Shown here piece by piece: positions 27,810 through 36,965 of a DNA stretch of 64,000 nt. Each line of letters starts with the position of its first letter. Position 1 is the first letter of the stretch. The notes under the pieces are model-generated. The model ran no database searches. It worked only from the letters and a program-made list of their open reading frames with translations, and was not told the origin of the DNA. The stretch comes from Anoxybacillus ayderensis (GTDB taxonomy: Bacteria > Bacillota > Bacilli > Bacillales > Anoxybacillaceae): positions 62,001 to 126,000 of the forward strand of contig NZ_JXTG01000004.1 of NCBI RefSeq assembly GCF_000833605.1, given 5' to 3'. The position numbers and the translations under genes were made by a program.

Positions 27810-27857
27810 TTGAGAAATTGTTTATAGTATAATATAATACGAATGTAAACACTTTCA
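27810..27857 (+). promoter_or_regulatory. acsA promoter with cre site at the start point
   Basis: TTGAGA at 27810-27815, a 17-base spacer and TATAAT at 27833-27838. The site TGTAAACACTTTCA at 27844-27857 matches the cre consensus at 13 of 14 and covers the predicted start of transcription, the classic place for CcpA repression. Confidence 0.75.
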
Positions 27858-27875
27858 AACAAGGGGGAGTTTGGG

Positions 27876-29597
27876 ATGATTAAGGTGGAAACGCTACCAG
27901 TCATTCAAGGGGATTTCAACTTGAAAAACTACGAAGAAACGTATAAAACGTTTGACTGGTCTGAAGCAGAAAAGCATTTTTCGTGGTATGAAACAGGAAA
28001 AGTAAACATGGCGTACGAAGCGATTGACCGTCATGTAGAAACGTTCCGAAAAAACAAAGTGGCTCTTTATTATCGTGACGCGACAAGAGAAGAAAAGTAC
28101 ACATTTAAAGAAATGAAGGAGTTTTCAAACAAAGTAGCCAACGTGTTAAAAGAAGTGGCCGATGTAGAAAAAGGTGATCGCGTCTTCATTTTTATGCCTC
28201 GTTCGCCTGAACTGTACTTTTCTGTGCTTGGAGCGATTAAGCTTGGCGCAATCGTCGGACCTCTTTTTGAAGCGTTTATGGAAGGGGCAGTACGTGACCG
28301 TTTAGAAGATAGCGAGGCGAAAGTCATTATTACGACACCTGAGCTTTTACCACGTGTACCTGTCAATGAGCTACCAGCATTAAAGTACGTATTTTTAGTT
28401 GGAGATGACATTAAAGAAGAAGGACCGTTTTTTGACTTGAAAAAACGGATGAACGCAGCAAGCAAACATTTTCAGATTGAATGGGTCGGACGCGAGGATG
28501 GACTCATTTTACATTATACATCTGGTTCAACAGGAAAACCAAAAGGCGTACTGCATGTGCATAACGCGATGATTCAACATTATCAAACGGCAAAATGGGT
28601 ATTAGATTTAAAAGAAGATGATGTGTATTGGTGCACGGCTGATCCAGGCTGGGTGACAGGAACATCGTACGGCATTTTCGGTCCATGGCTTTGTGGGGCT
28701 TCAAACGTCATTGTAGGTGGCCGCTTTAATCCTGAAGCGTGGTATAAAACGATCGAAGATTATGGCGTGACGGTATGGTATAGTGCACCGACAGCTTTCC
28801 GCATGTTGATGGGGGCTGGCGATGAATTAGTGAAAAAGTTTAATTTAAGCTCACTTCGCCATATTTTAAGCGTTGGGGAACCTTTAAACCCAGAAGTCGT
28901 CCGTTGGGGAATGAAAGTGTTCAATCGCCGTATTCATGATACATGGTGGATGACAGAAACAGGGGCACAACTCATTTGTAACTATCCGTGTATGGAAATT
29001 AAACCGGGATCGATGGGGAAACCAATTCCGGGAGTAAAAGCTGCAATCGTTGACGATCAAGGAAATGAGTTACCGCCATATCGCATGGGCAATTTGGCGA
29101 TTAAAAAAGGTTGGCCTTCGATGATGCGCGCGATTTGGAACAATCCACAAAAATATGAGTCGTACTTCTTACCGGGTGATTGGTATGTATCTGGCGATTC
29201 GGCATATATGGATGAAGATGGATATTTCTGGTTCCAAGGACGAATTGATGATGTCATCATGACAGCGGGAGAACGTGTTGGTCCGTTCGAGGTGGAAAGC
29301 AAACTCGTTGAACATCCTGCAGTTGCAGAGGCAGGTGTCATCGGAAAGCCAGATCCGGTGCGCGGTGAAATTATTAAAGCGTTTGTTGCTCTTCGCGAAG
29401 GGTACGAGCCATCAGAAGAATTAAAAGAAGATATTCGTAACTTTGTGAAAAAAGGTTTAGCTGCGCATGCCGCACCACGTGAAATCGAGTTTCGTGATAA
29501 GTTACCAAAAACGAGAAGTGGAAAAATTATGCGCCGCGTTTTGAAAGCTTGGGAACTAAACTTACCGACAGGCGATTTATCAACAATGGAAGACTAA
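27876..29597 (+). CDS. acsA: Acetyl-CoA synthetase AcsA
   Basis: 573 residues, AMP-forming ligase: acetate + ATP + CoA to acetyl-CoA + AMP + PPi. The phosphate loop is LHYTSGSTGKPKGVLH near residue 213; WWMTETGAQ is motif A5; SGDSAYMDEDGYFWF carries the ribose-binding Asp. Lys550 in TRSGKIMRR is the adenylation lysine that AcuA acetylates in B. subtilis (Lys549 there). ATG 27876 follows AGGGGGAG. It is divergent from acuABC with two cre sites between, so synthesis and enzyme activity should both respond to carbon supply. Confidence 0.96.
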   Translation: MIKVETLPVIQGDFNLKNYEETYKTFDWSEAEKHFSWYETGKVNMAYEAIDRHVETFRKNKVALYYRDATREEKYTFKEMKEFSNKVANVLKEVADVEKGDRVFIFMPRSPELYFSVLGAIKLGAIVGPLFEAFMEGAVRDRLEDSEAKVIITTPELLPRVPVNELPALKYVFLVGDDIKEEGPFFDLKKRMNAASKHFQIEWVGREDGLILHYTSGSTGKPKGVLHVHNAMIQHYQTAKWVLDLKEDDVYWCTADPGWVTGTSYGIFGPWLCGASNVIVGGRFNPEAWYKTIEDYGVTVWYSAPTAFRMLMGAGDELVKKFNLSSLRHILSVGEPLNPEVVRWGMKVFNRRIHDTWWMTETGAQLICNYPCMEIKPGSMGKPIPGVKAAIVDDQGNELPPYRMGNLAIKKGWPSMMRAIWNNPQKYESYFLPGDWYVSGDSAYMDEDGYFWFQGRIDDVIMTAGERVGPFEVESKLVEHPAVAEAGVIGKPDPVRGEIIKAFVALREGYEPSEELKEDIRNFVKKGLAAHAAPREIEFRDKLPKTRSGKIMRRVLKAWELNLPTGDLSTMED

Positions 29598-29622
29598 AAA
29601 ATCGGGCATGGCCCGATTTTTT
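29596..29622. terminator. Bidirectional terminator acsA / penicillin-binding protein
   Basis: AAAAAATCGGGC ending at 29607, loop ATG, and GCCCGATTTTTT from 29611 to 29622. It serves both convergent genes. Confidence 0.9.
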
Positions 29623-32395
29623 AGTTTGTTGATGGCTGTTCTTCTGCTGGTTGCTCATTTGTTGGTTGCTCAGGTTGTATAGCAGGCAACATGCGAATGA
29701 TATTAGATGGATTCGATTCCAATCCAGCAATATCAACAGCCGTCACGTAATATATTCCTTGTTTTAACGGTATGTTTTTTTGTTCGCCTTTACGTATTGT
29801 TGCGATAACTTGAAACGTAGCTGTTTCGGATGCCGCATAATATACTCGATAACCAATGACGTCTTGTTCATGATGTTCGTTCCAAACGAGTGCCGTTCCT
29901 TTTTGTTGCGCAGCTAGTGGATCCGGTTTTTTCCCGTTTTCTTGAAGCGTTTTTGCCACAAATACATGTTTCCATTTATCGTTTTGCGGGAGTAATTTGC
30001 TCAAATCTTTTATATGCTGAATGCCCCACTGTTCAAGTAACGAAGCGTCAATCATTACGCCTTCTTTTGTAAATTCTTTCGGTGTTGTCGGTAAAGAGGC
30101 ATATCGCTCTCCATTTAATTCAACGAAAGCTCCGCTAATCAAATACGTATCTTCTGTTTTCGGCACAAATGCCGTATTGAATAAATCGCTTTCGATCAGT
30201 CCGAATCGTTTACATGTTTCTGATGGGAGCAATCCAGAAATTGCACAATATGAGCGTTGAACAATTCCTCCAGGCATATGGAATCGTTCTTTCGGAGCGA
30301 TTAGTTCTGGGCGAATATCGTACGCCCCATTCATCAGTTGCGCCCATAGCAATAAGTTTCTTTGGGAATATGATAGCCCTTTATAGCTTTTCTCAAGCGG
30401 TTTTGGTGTATCGTATCCCATCCAAGTGCCGAACGTGACATTCGGATTTGTCGCGACAAACCAAGCGTCCTTTGTGTTTTGACTCGTCCCTGTTTTTCCC
30501 GCCCAATCTGCTGAAAATTTTAACTTGCCATTTAAAAAAGAAGCTGTACCTGAGCGAATGACGTCGCGCATCATATCGATTGTTAAATACGCTGTTTGAG
30601 GTGAAAACACTTCGATTGGTTTTGGCTCGTGTTCATATACAACGTTCCCATTTTTATCAACAATTTTTTCAATTAAATACGCGTCGATGAATTTCCCACC
30701 ATTTGCAAACGTTGCGTATGCATTGACGTTTTCTTCAATCGTTACCCCTTTTGTTAGCCCACCGAGCGCAAGAGATAAATTATATCCGTCTCCCGTCGTT
30801 AAGCTTGTGAAGCCCATTTTTTCTAAATATGAAATGGGTCGTTGATCGATGATGCGAGCATACGTGCGAATGGCAGGAATGTTATACGATTTTTTTAGCG
30901 CGTGACGAACAGATGTTAAGCCGTGTGTTTTACCATCCGCATTTTTGGGGCGATATGGACCTTGTTGCGTTGGAATTTCTAAATCAATATCTGGAATGAC
31001 AGATCCCGGTTGAATAATGCCCATTTCCATCGCTGGTGCATAAACGAGAAGCGGCTTCATCGTTGAACCGTTCGAACGGTATGCTTGAGTTGCGTGATTC
31101 AGTTGTTCCCGTTTATAATCTCGTCCACCGACAAAGCTAATGATGCGTCCGGTTTTGTTTTCGATCAAAATCGCCCCGACTTCTACCGGCTGACGGACGG
31201 AAATGATTTGTTCCGTTTTTTCGTCTCTTTTTCGAACAACTGTATCGCTTCCGAAGTACGGATATTTTTCAACAATCGCTTTCATTCGTTCATATATGTC
31301 TTTATCGATCGTTGTGTAAATCGTATAGCCGTTTTGACGTAATTGCTTTTCTGCTTTTTCCGCATATTCTTTATATAACTGGTCGTTTGAGCGCACATCT
31401 TGCCGATCGTATCCATCTTTTTTTGCTAGTAAATCAATAAAAATATCTTTCGCACGACGTTCGATTTCAAACGTCAGCCATGGATATTTTTCCACTGGGG
31501 ATGGCAAGGAAGAAACAAAATCTTTCGTAACGTCGTATGCTAGTGCGTCTTTATATTGCTCTTCTGAAATGTATCCAGCTTTTTTCATGCGCGTTAATAC
31601 CGTTTTCATCCGATTTAGCGCGGGAGATAAATCGCTTTTTAACTCGCCTTCGCTAGTGAACGGTGTATAGCGAAACGGACTTTGTGGTAGCCCTGCTAAA
31701 AAAGCCGCTTGCGGTAATGTTAATTGTTTTGCATCGATGCCGAAAACACCCTTTGCGGCGGCTTGGACGCCGGCAATATTTCGCCCAGATGCGTTTCTCC
31801 CGAAAGGTACAACGTTAATGTACGCTTCTAAAATTTCATCTTTAGAAAAAAACTTCTCAAGCCGTAAAGCGAGCAACACTTCTTTTGCTTTTCGCTCAAA
31901 TGACACTTCACTTGTTAAAATTTGATTTTTTACAAGCTGCTGTGTTAATGTACTCCCTCCGCTACGCGTCGAGGAGTTTGTCGCTTCTTGGAAGATGGCA
32001 CGTATAATGGCTTTTGGTACAACCCCTTTATGTTCATAAAAATGTTCATCTTCTGTAGCGATGACCGCTTGAATGAAGTAAGGGGAAACTTGTGAAAGTT
32101 TGACTTCATCGCGTTCTAAATCTGAACGGAAATAGCCAAGATATTCACGATTGGCAAAATAAATATGGGTTGTTTCTTCATAGTTATAAATATCTTTTTT
32201 CATTTCTTTGTAAGGAATCGGCTTAGCATCTTTCACAAGCGAGGCGAAATATCCCGCACCGACACCGAAGGCAAAACTGAACGCGCATAAACATGCGATC
32301 AATATAATTAAACATACATTCCAAATGACTTCGTATGTAATCGTGAAATGGCGCCATAGTTTTTGCCATGAAAATCGGACTTGTTTTTCTGACAT
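29621..32395 (-). CDS. Class A penicillin-binding protein (PBP1A type) with fibronectin III tail
   Basis: 924 residues. A short cytosolic N-terminus and one membrane helix (VCLIILIACLCAFSFAFGVG) precede a GT51 glycosyltransferase domain with EDEHFYEHKG (Glu115) and GGSTLTQQLVKNQ. The transpeptidase domain has SxxK as STMK (Ser444), SxN as SYN, and KTGTS. It polymerises and cross-links peptidoglycan outside the membrane. Near the C-terminus is a fibronectin-III-like domain (about 830-900), ending in a Pro/Glu/Gln-rich tail. ATG 32395 follows GGGAGG; the 11 upstream in-frame residues are ignored. I do not assign a B. subtilis name. Confidence 0.92.
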   Translation of the reverse strand: MSEKQVRFSWQKLWRHFTITYEVIWNVCLIILIACLCAFSFAFGVGAGYFASLVKDAKPIPYKEMKKDIYNYEETTHIYFANREYLGYFRSDLERDEVKLSQVSPYFIQAVIATEDEHFYEHKGVVPKAIIRAIFQEATNSSTRSGGSTLTQQLVKNQILTSEVSFERKAKEVLLALRLEKFFSKDEILEAYINVVPFGRNASGRNIAGVQAAAKGVFGIDAKQLTLPQAAFLAGLPQSPFRYTPFTSEGELKSDLSPALNRMKTVLTRMKKAGYISEEQYKDALAYDVTKDFVSSLPSPVEKYPWLTFEIERRAKDIFIDLLAKKDGYDRQDVRSNDQLYKEYAEKAEKQLRQNGYTIYTTIDKDIYERMKAIVEKYPYFGSDTVVRKRDEKTEQIISVRQPVEVGAILIENKTGRIISFVGGRDYKREQLNHATQAYRSNGSTMKPLLVYAPAMEMGIIQPGSVIPDIDLEIPTQQGPYRPKNADGKTHGLTSVRHALKKSYNIPAIRTYARIIDQRPISYLEKMGFTSLTTGDGYNLSLALGGLTKGVTIEENVNAYATFANGGKFIDAYLIEKIVDKNGNVVYEHEPKPIEVFSPQTAYLTIDMMRDVIRSGTASFLNGKLKFSADWAGKTGTSQNTKDAWFVATNPNVTFGTWMGYDTPKPLEKSYKGLSYSQRNLLLWAQLMNGAYDIRPELIAPKERFHMPGGIVQRSYCAISGLLPSETCKRFGLIESDLFNTAFVPKTEDTYLISGAFVELNGERYASLPTTPKEFTKEGVMIDASLLEQWGIQHIKDLSKLLPQNDKWKHVFVAKTLQENGKKPDPLAAQQKGTALVWNEHHEQDVIGYRVYYAASETATFQVIATIRKGEQKNIPLKQGIYYVTAVDIAGLESNPSNIIRMLPAIQPEQPTNEQPAEEQPSTN

Positions 32396-32426
32396 AGTGA
32401 CCTCCCATCCGAATTGTATTTTCATC

Positions 32427-32459
32427 ATTATATCATAATTTGTCTTTCCGTATCGGAAA
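32427..32459 (-). promoter_or_regulatory. Extended -10 promoter with palindrome upstream of the PBP gene
   Basis: On the minus strand TGATATAAT (32435-32427) is an extended -10. In the -35 region lies the inverted repeat TTTCCG-TAT-CGGAAA (32445-32459) in place of a normal -35, so an activator or repressor may act here. Inference from sequence only. Confidence 0.4.
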
Positions 32460-32482
32460 ATGTCTAAATTTGTTTGAAGATC

Positions 32483-32510
32483 TTGACAACAGTTGATGTT
32501 TTATGATAAA
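32483..32510 (+). promoter_or_regulatory. Promoter of the tyrS T-box transcript
   Basis: A perfect TTGACA at 32483-32488, a 16-base spacer and GATAAA at 32505-32510. It puts the start near 32518, just before the T-box leader. Confidence 0.6.
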
Positions 32511-32517
32511 AGAGGGT

Positions 32518-32779
32518 ATATTGACATGTGAATAATCGAGCGATGAGCGGAACGAGTAGTGCTTATCTCCCTGCTGACAGAGAGCTAGTGGTTGGTGCGA
32601 ACTAGCGTACAGGTAAGCATGAATTACCTCCGTGAGCATCTTTTGCGAACAGCTTGTGCGAAAGTAGCAAAAGACGGTATAAGCCGTTATATCAATGAAG
32701 CGAGAGGACATATATGTTCTCTAAGTAGGGTGGTACCGCGATGAAACTCGTCCCTTCATATGAAGGACGGGTTTTTTTG
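32518..32779 (+). promoter_or_regulatory. Tyrosine T-box riboswitch leader
   Basis: The conserved T-box AGGGTGGTACCGCG is at 32727-32740 and is followed by a terminator stem CTCGTCC/GGACGGG (about 32747-32771) with seven T. Upstream, stem I contains an arm GCTTATCT/AGGTAAGC and a distal hairpin GCTAGT/ACTAGC. The specifier TAC (Tyr) at 32608-32610 lies between these, followed by A as is usual. Uncharged tRNA-Tyr should pair with specifier and T-box and stabilise the antiterminator, allowing tyrS transcription. All parts are visible; the mechanism is established for this family. Confidence 0.95.
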
Positions 32780-32809
32780 TTTCCATAACAAACGGAAAGG
32801 GTGGTTCAA

Positions 32810-34069
32810 ATGGATTTGCTTCAAGATTTACAATTTCGCGGTTTAATTAATCAAATGACAGATGAGGATGGACTCAAAGCATTGCTAGCAGAAGAAAGTG
32901 TAAAAGTATATTGCGGTTTTGATCCAACGGCAGATAGTTTGCATATCGGTCATTTGCTTCCGATTTTAATGTTACGTCGCTTCCAACAAGCTGGTCACCA
33001 GCCGATTGCGCTCGTCGGTGGGGCAACAGGATTGATTGGAGATCCGAGTGGAAAAAAAGCAGAGCGAAAATTAAATGAAAAAGAAACGGTCGCTCATTAC
33101 AGTGAGCGGATTAAACAACAGTTAAGCCGCTTTTTAGATTTTGACAATGAAAACAATCCGGCGATTATCGCAAATAACTACGAATGGATCGGTTCGCTTG
33201 ATGTTATTACATTTTTGCGTGATGTCGGGAAAAACTTTGGAATTAACTACATGCTTGCGAAAGAATCTGTACAGTCGCGATTAGAAACAGGAATTTCTTT
33301 TACAGAGTTTAGTTATATGATTTTGCAGGCATACGACTTTTTGAAACTGTATGAAATGTATAACTGCAAGTTGCAAGTTGGTGGAAGTGACCAGTGGGGG
33401 AACATTACGGCTGGGCTAGAACTAATCCGAAAAACAGAAGAAGATGCAAAAGTGTTTGGATTAACTGTTCCGCTCGTAACAAAAGCAGACGGAACGAAGT
33501 TTGGTAAAACAGAAGGTGGAGCGGTATGGCTTGATGCTGACAAAACGTCCCCATATGAGTTTTACCAATTTTGGATTAATACAGATGACCGTGATGTTGT
33601 AAAATATTTGAAATACTTTACGTTTTTATCGCACGAAGAAATTATGGAATTAGAAAAACAAACAGCTGAAGCGCCGGAAAAACGGGCAGCACAAAAAGCA
33701 TTAGCTGCGGAGATGACGCGTCTCGTTCATGGGGAAGAAGCGTTGCAACAGGCGATGAACATTTCTGAAGCACTCTTTAGCGGAGAAGTAGAAAAATTAA
33801 CAGCAAATGAGATTGAACAAGGTTTTAAAGATGTACCATCGTATGTATGTCATGAAAAGGAAGTGGCGCTTGTTGATTTGCTCGTAGCGAGTGGCATTTG
33901 TCCATCGAAACGTCAAGCGCGCGAGGACGTAGCGAATGGAGCGATTTACGTGAACGGCGAGCGCATGCAAGACGTAAATAAAATCATGACAGAAGAAAAT
34001 CGCATCGAAGGTCGCTTTACGATTATTCGCCGCGGCAAGAAAAAATATTATTTAATCCGTTATGCATAA
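32810..34069 (+). CDS. tyrS: Tyrosyl-tRNA synthetase
   Basis: 419 residues, class Ic. HIGH motif is HIGHLLP at His45, and the KMSKS equivalent is KFGKT at Lys230, typical of bacterial TyrRS. A C-terminal S4-like RNA-binding domain (about residue 350 on, SKRQAREDVANGAIYVNGE) contacts tRNA. The open frame begins at GTG 32801, but AAAGGGTGG ends at 32804 and points to ATG 32810. Expression is set by the Tyr T-box leader directly upstream. It converges with rpsD across a shared terminator. Confidence 0.98.
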   Translation: MDLLQDLQFRGLINQMTDEDGLKALLAEESVKVYCGFDPTADSLHIGHLLPILMLRRFQQAGHQPIALVGGATGLIGDPSGKKAERKLNEKETVAHYSERIKQQLSRFLDFDNENNPAIIANNYEWIGSLDVITFLRDVGKNFGINYMLAKESVQSRLETGISFTEFSYMILQAYDFLKLYEMYNCKLQVGGSDQWGNITAGLELIRKTEEDAKVFGLTVPLVTKADGTKFGKTEGGAVWLDADKTSPYEFYQFWINTDDRDVVKYLKYFTFLSHEEIMELEKQTAEAPEKRAAQKALAAEMTRLVHGEEALQQAMNISEALFSGEVEKLTANEIEQGFKDVPSYVCHEKEVALVDLLVASGICPSKRQAREDVANGAIYVNGERMQDVNKIMTEENRIEGRFTIIRRGKKKYYLIRYA

Positions 34070-34070
34070 A

Positions 34071-34104
34071 AAATCCTCTCTGCTTCGGCAGAGAGGATTT
34101 TTTA
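34071..34104. terminator. Bidirectional terminator tyrS/rpsD
   Basis: ATCCTCTCTGC at 34073-34083, a stable TTCG loop, and GCAGAGAGGAT at 34088-34098, flanked by A on the left and T on the right. Confidence 0.95.
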
Positions 34105-34707
34105 TTAACGTGAGTAGAACTCGACGATTAATGCTTCGTTAATTTCTGCAGGCAATTCAGAGCGTTCAGGTAAACGAGTGTAAGTACCTTCTAATTTGTC
34201 CGCATCAAGCGTTAAGTAGTCAGGTACGAAGTTGTTTACTTCAAGCGCTTCTTTAATAATTTGAAGGTTGCGAGATTTTTCGCGAACAGAAATCGTTTGA
34301 CCTGGTTTTACACGATAAGATGGAATGTTCACGCGGCTGCCATCAACTAAAATATGACCGTGGTTAACTAATTGGCGAGCTTGACGGCGAGTGCGCGCGA
34401 AACCTAAACGGTAAACAAGGTTGTCTAAACGAGATTCAAGCAAGATCATGAAGTTTTCACCATGTTTACCAGCCATTTTACCAGCTTCTTCGAACGTTTT
34501 ACGGAATTGGCGTTCGTTTACACCGTACATATGGCGAAGTTTTTGCTTCTCTTGAAGCTGCATACCATATTCAGATAATTTTTTGCGTTGTCCTGGACCA
34601 TGTTGACCTGGTGGGTACGGACGTTTTTGTAATTCTTTACCTGTACCGCTCAATGAAATGCCAAGGCGGCGAGAAATTTTCCATGTTGGACCTGTATAAC
34701 GAGCCAT
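34105..34707 (-). CDS. rpsD: 30S ribosomal protein S4
   Basis: 200 residues, full length. S4 is a primary 16S rRNA binding protein that starts 30S assembly. The opening [20 protein letters not shown] and the S4 RNA-binding domain ([20 protein letters not shown], about residues 92-111) are clear. No zinc-type CxxC cluster is present, so this is the C-minus form. ATG 34707 follows AAAGGAGGAGC; the 19 upstream in-frame codons are leader. As in B. subtilis it is a lone gene next to tyrS with a long untranslated leader. Confidence 0.98.
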   Translation of the reverse strand: MARYTGPTWKISRRLGISLSGTGKELQKRPYPPGQHGPGQRKKLSEYGMQLQEKQKLRHMYGVNERQFRKTFEEAGKMAGKHGENFMILLESRLDNLVYRLGFARTRRQARQLVNHGHILVDGSRVNIPSYRVKPGQTISVREKSRNLQIIKEALEVNNFVPDYLTLDADKLEGTYTRLPERSELPAEINEALIVEFYSR

Positions 34708-34905
34708 AAATGCTCCTCCTTTGTTTTTATTTTTGGTAAAATAAAAACAGTCGTGCCTCACCATTTATCGCCATTTTGTTTTCATGTATCCTCGCCCTAG
34801 CAGCTGAGAGTTACACGATACAACCTCCAATTAGAGAATGACGCTCTCTATGGGGAACAAAATGGACATACAAATGTGAGCACAAAGGCTGCAATATTTT
34901 ACACA
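34708..34905 (-). promoter_or_regulatory. rpsD mRNA leader, probable S4 autoregulatory element
   Basis: About 200 untranslated bases lie between the predicted start point and the S4 start codon. They hold several pairing elements, among them TAGAGA/TCTCTA around 34832-34850. In B. subtilis S4 represses its own synthesis through a structured rpsD leader; position and length fit that. I did not fold the whole leader. Confidence 0.65.
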
Positions 34906-34911
34906 AAGGCT

Positions 34912-34940
34912 ATTATAGTTTTTTTTCGCGTCTAAGTCAA
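34912..34940 (-). promoter_or_regulatory. Promoter of rpsD
   Basis: On the minus strand TTGACT (34940-34935), a 17-base spacer and a perfect TATAAT (34917-34912). A strong sigma-A match, as expected for a ribosomal protein gene. Confidence 0.8.
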
Positions 34941-34977
34941 CAATTTTTGTATAGTCTTTATAATAAGGAGTATGGTA

Positions 34978-34986
34978 TGATATAAT
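34978..34986 (+). promoter_or_regulatory. Extended -10 promoter for the GGDEF gene
   Basis: TGATATAAT at 34978-34986 is an extended -10. A second TATAAT lies at 34959-34964. Neither has a good -35. The rest of 34941-35089 shows nothing else I can name; no c-di-GMP riboswitch is evident. Confidence 0.4.
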
Positions 34987-35089
34987 TGATAGGTCCTCAG
35001 TTTTAGAAATATGACAGAAACTCTCATTTTTTTATTTATATGGTTCATACATATAATAGAGAGGAAGTATGTGCGGGTGAGTGAAAAAA

Positions 35090-36937
35090 ATGAACATTCA
35101 AGAACACGATCAATACGCCATATTTAAACAAAAGTTTTTCGATTGGTTTTTAACAGAAGAAGATTTTACGAATTTACCTCGCATCATCCAAGCGCTGATC
35201 ACCTTATTGCAAAAAGAGTTTCACTTGTTAGACGTCACGTTTTATGTGCTTAACCCGTTTAAACACGCTTTTGAACCTGAAGTAACGACAAATCACATCA
35301 TTGAACAGCAACAAGAAAAATATATGATTCCATTTGATGATCAGCTAAAACAACAGTTTGATGATGTTGTCGTCATCGATGATGAAAGCGAAATCAAAAC
35401 CGTTCAGTTTGGTATACATTTTTCAGAAGATTCACTCGGTCTTATTCGTTTTCAGCTTCATGTGCGAGATATGATACCGAGGTCGTTAATTAAACAAATG
35501 AGACAAGACTTTTTAAAAGTGTTTGCTCGCATTCGCAAAGTGTCTGAAGTATTAAGTGAGGAAAAAAGATATGAACAATTGCATCGAGCGGCAACAAAAA
35601 TTCATGCGTCTATGAATATTGGGGATGTACTTGAAGAAATTGTAAAAACGTTAAAAGAAGTGTATCCGACGTTTACGTTTCATTTGTTTTTATCTTATGA
35701 CAGCACAACAGACCGAGATTTGCCGATTAAATTACTTACATTTGAAAATGAAGATGAGCACATGGGGGCAATGCAAGCGTATGTTACTGGACAAATTCAG
35801 CTTCACGATTCGCTCGTTCATAAAAAGTCTGTAATTTATGCCCCGATTAAAGGAGCCCAAGGCATTTACGGGGTGATCGAAATGATTGCTCCGACAATTA
35901 TGGAGTTGCCAGAACGAGAAATGCGCTTTATTTCCTTATTAGCAAATACAGCTGGCAGCGCATTAGAGAATGCAAAATTATACGAACAATCAAAACGATT
36001 AATTGCTGATTTACAACTCATTAACGAGACGATTCACCACTTAAACACGAACTTACGCTTCCAAGACGCCTTGCAGTTTATGATTGAAAAAATTAAAACG
36101 TCATTTGATGCGGAAGAAGTCGGTTTTATTATTTTGCAAGAAAAAGAGCGTAAAGTACTTCCTGGAAGTACGGCATTTTTCCAATCACGCGAAGCAAAGG
36201 CATATGTAGATTTCGTTTTCCACCGCATTCAACATCCGCGGGATAATTTATTTTTAGGTGATGTAAAAATTCATAGCGATCATGCGAAACGTTTTCGTTC
36301 GCTTATGGCCGTACCGATGATGCGCGGAATGATGAAAGGTGTAGCGATCGTGCTACATCAAGAGGCGTACCACTTTTCGTTTGATATGTTTAAATTGTTA
36401 CAATCACTTATCCATCATTCCACGTTGGCGTTTACAAACGCAGCATTGCGTGAAGAGCTTGAACGAATGGTCATTACAGATCGGCTAACAAATTTATATG
36501 CACGTCATTATTTAGATGAACGTATTCAACGTTCGATGGAAGAGGATGGATTAGGTACATTTATTTTAATAGATATTGATAATTTCAAAAAAATAAACGA
36601 TACGTATGGGCATCAAGTAGGGGATGAAATTATTATTCAAGTAGCAAATATTATTAAAGCAAACATTCGCCAAAATGACATCGGAGCTCGATGGGGAGGA
36701 GAAGAACTCGCCATTTATTTACCGAAAGTGTCCATTAATGCAGGTTTATCGATTGCGAACCGCTTAGTACAAAAAGTTCGTGAGTTAACAAGCCCACCGG
36801 TGACGATTTCTTGTGGGGTATCGTACTGGAAGAAAAATCGTGCGGACTCTGTGAAAGAGCTATTTAATCGTGCCGATGAAGCGTTATATACAGCGAAACG
36901 GACAGGAAAAAACCGCGTCGTTGTTCAAGAATATTAA
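35090..36937 (+). CDS. ytrP: GAF-GGDEF sensor protein, putative diguanylate cyclase (YtrP)
   Basis: 615 residues, soluble. An N-terminal region and at least two GAF-like sensory segments (about residues 160-310 and 325-450) precede a GGDEF domain (about 455-615) with TDRLTNLYARHYLDE and the active-site GARWGGEEL (GGEEL form, compatible with catalysis). It would make cyclic di-GMP from two GTP in response to an unknown ligand. No RxxD inhibitory site is seen just before GGEEL. ATG 35090 lies 9 bases after GGGTGA; GTG 35081 is the alternative. B. subtilis ytrP is likewise next to ytsP and rpsD; activity of that protein has been questioned. Confidence 0.88.
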   Translation: MNIQEHDQYAIFKQKFFDWFLTEEDFTNLPRIIQALITLLQKEFHLLDVTFYVLNPFKHAFEPEVTTNHIIEQQQEKYMIPFDDQLKQQFDDVVVIDDESEIKTVQFGIHFSEDSLGLIRFQLHVRDMIPRSLIKQMRQDFLKVFARIRKVSEVLSEEKRYEQLHRAATKIHASMNIGDVLEEIVKTLKEVYPTFTFHLFLSYDSTTDRDLPIKLLTFENEDEHMGAMQAYVTGQIQLHDSLVHKKSVIYAPIKGAQGIYGVIEMIAPTIMELPEREMRFISLLANTAGSALENAKLYEQSKRLIADLQLINETIHHLNTNLRFQDALQFMIEKIKTSFDAEEVGFIILQEKERKVLPGSTAFFQSREAKAYVDFVFHRIQHPRDNLFLGDVKIHSDHAKRFRSLMAVPMMRGMMKGVAIVLHQEAYHFSFDMFKLLQSLIHHSTLAFTNAALREELERMVITDRLTNLYARHYLDERIQRSMEEDGLGTFILIDIDNFKKINDTYGHQVGDEIIIQVANIIKANIRQNDIGARWGGEELAIYLPKVSINAGLSIANRLVQKVRELTSPPVTISCGVSYWKKNRADSVKELFNRADEALYTAKRTGKNRVVVQEY

Positions 36938-36964
36938 AAAGAGGCCAAATATTTCGGCCTCTTT
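36938..36964. terminator. Bidirectional terminator ytrP/ytsP
   Basis: AAAGAGGCC at 36938-36946 and GGCCTCTTT at 36956-36964 between two convergent genes. Confidence 0.85.
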
Positions 36965-36965
36965 C

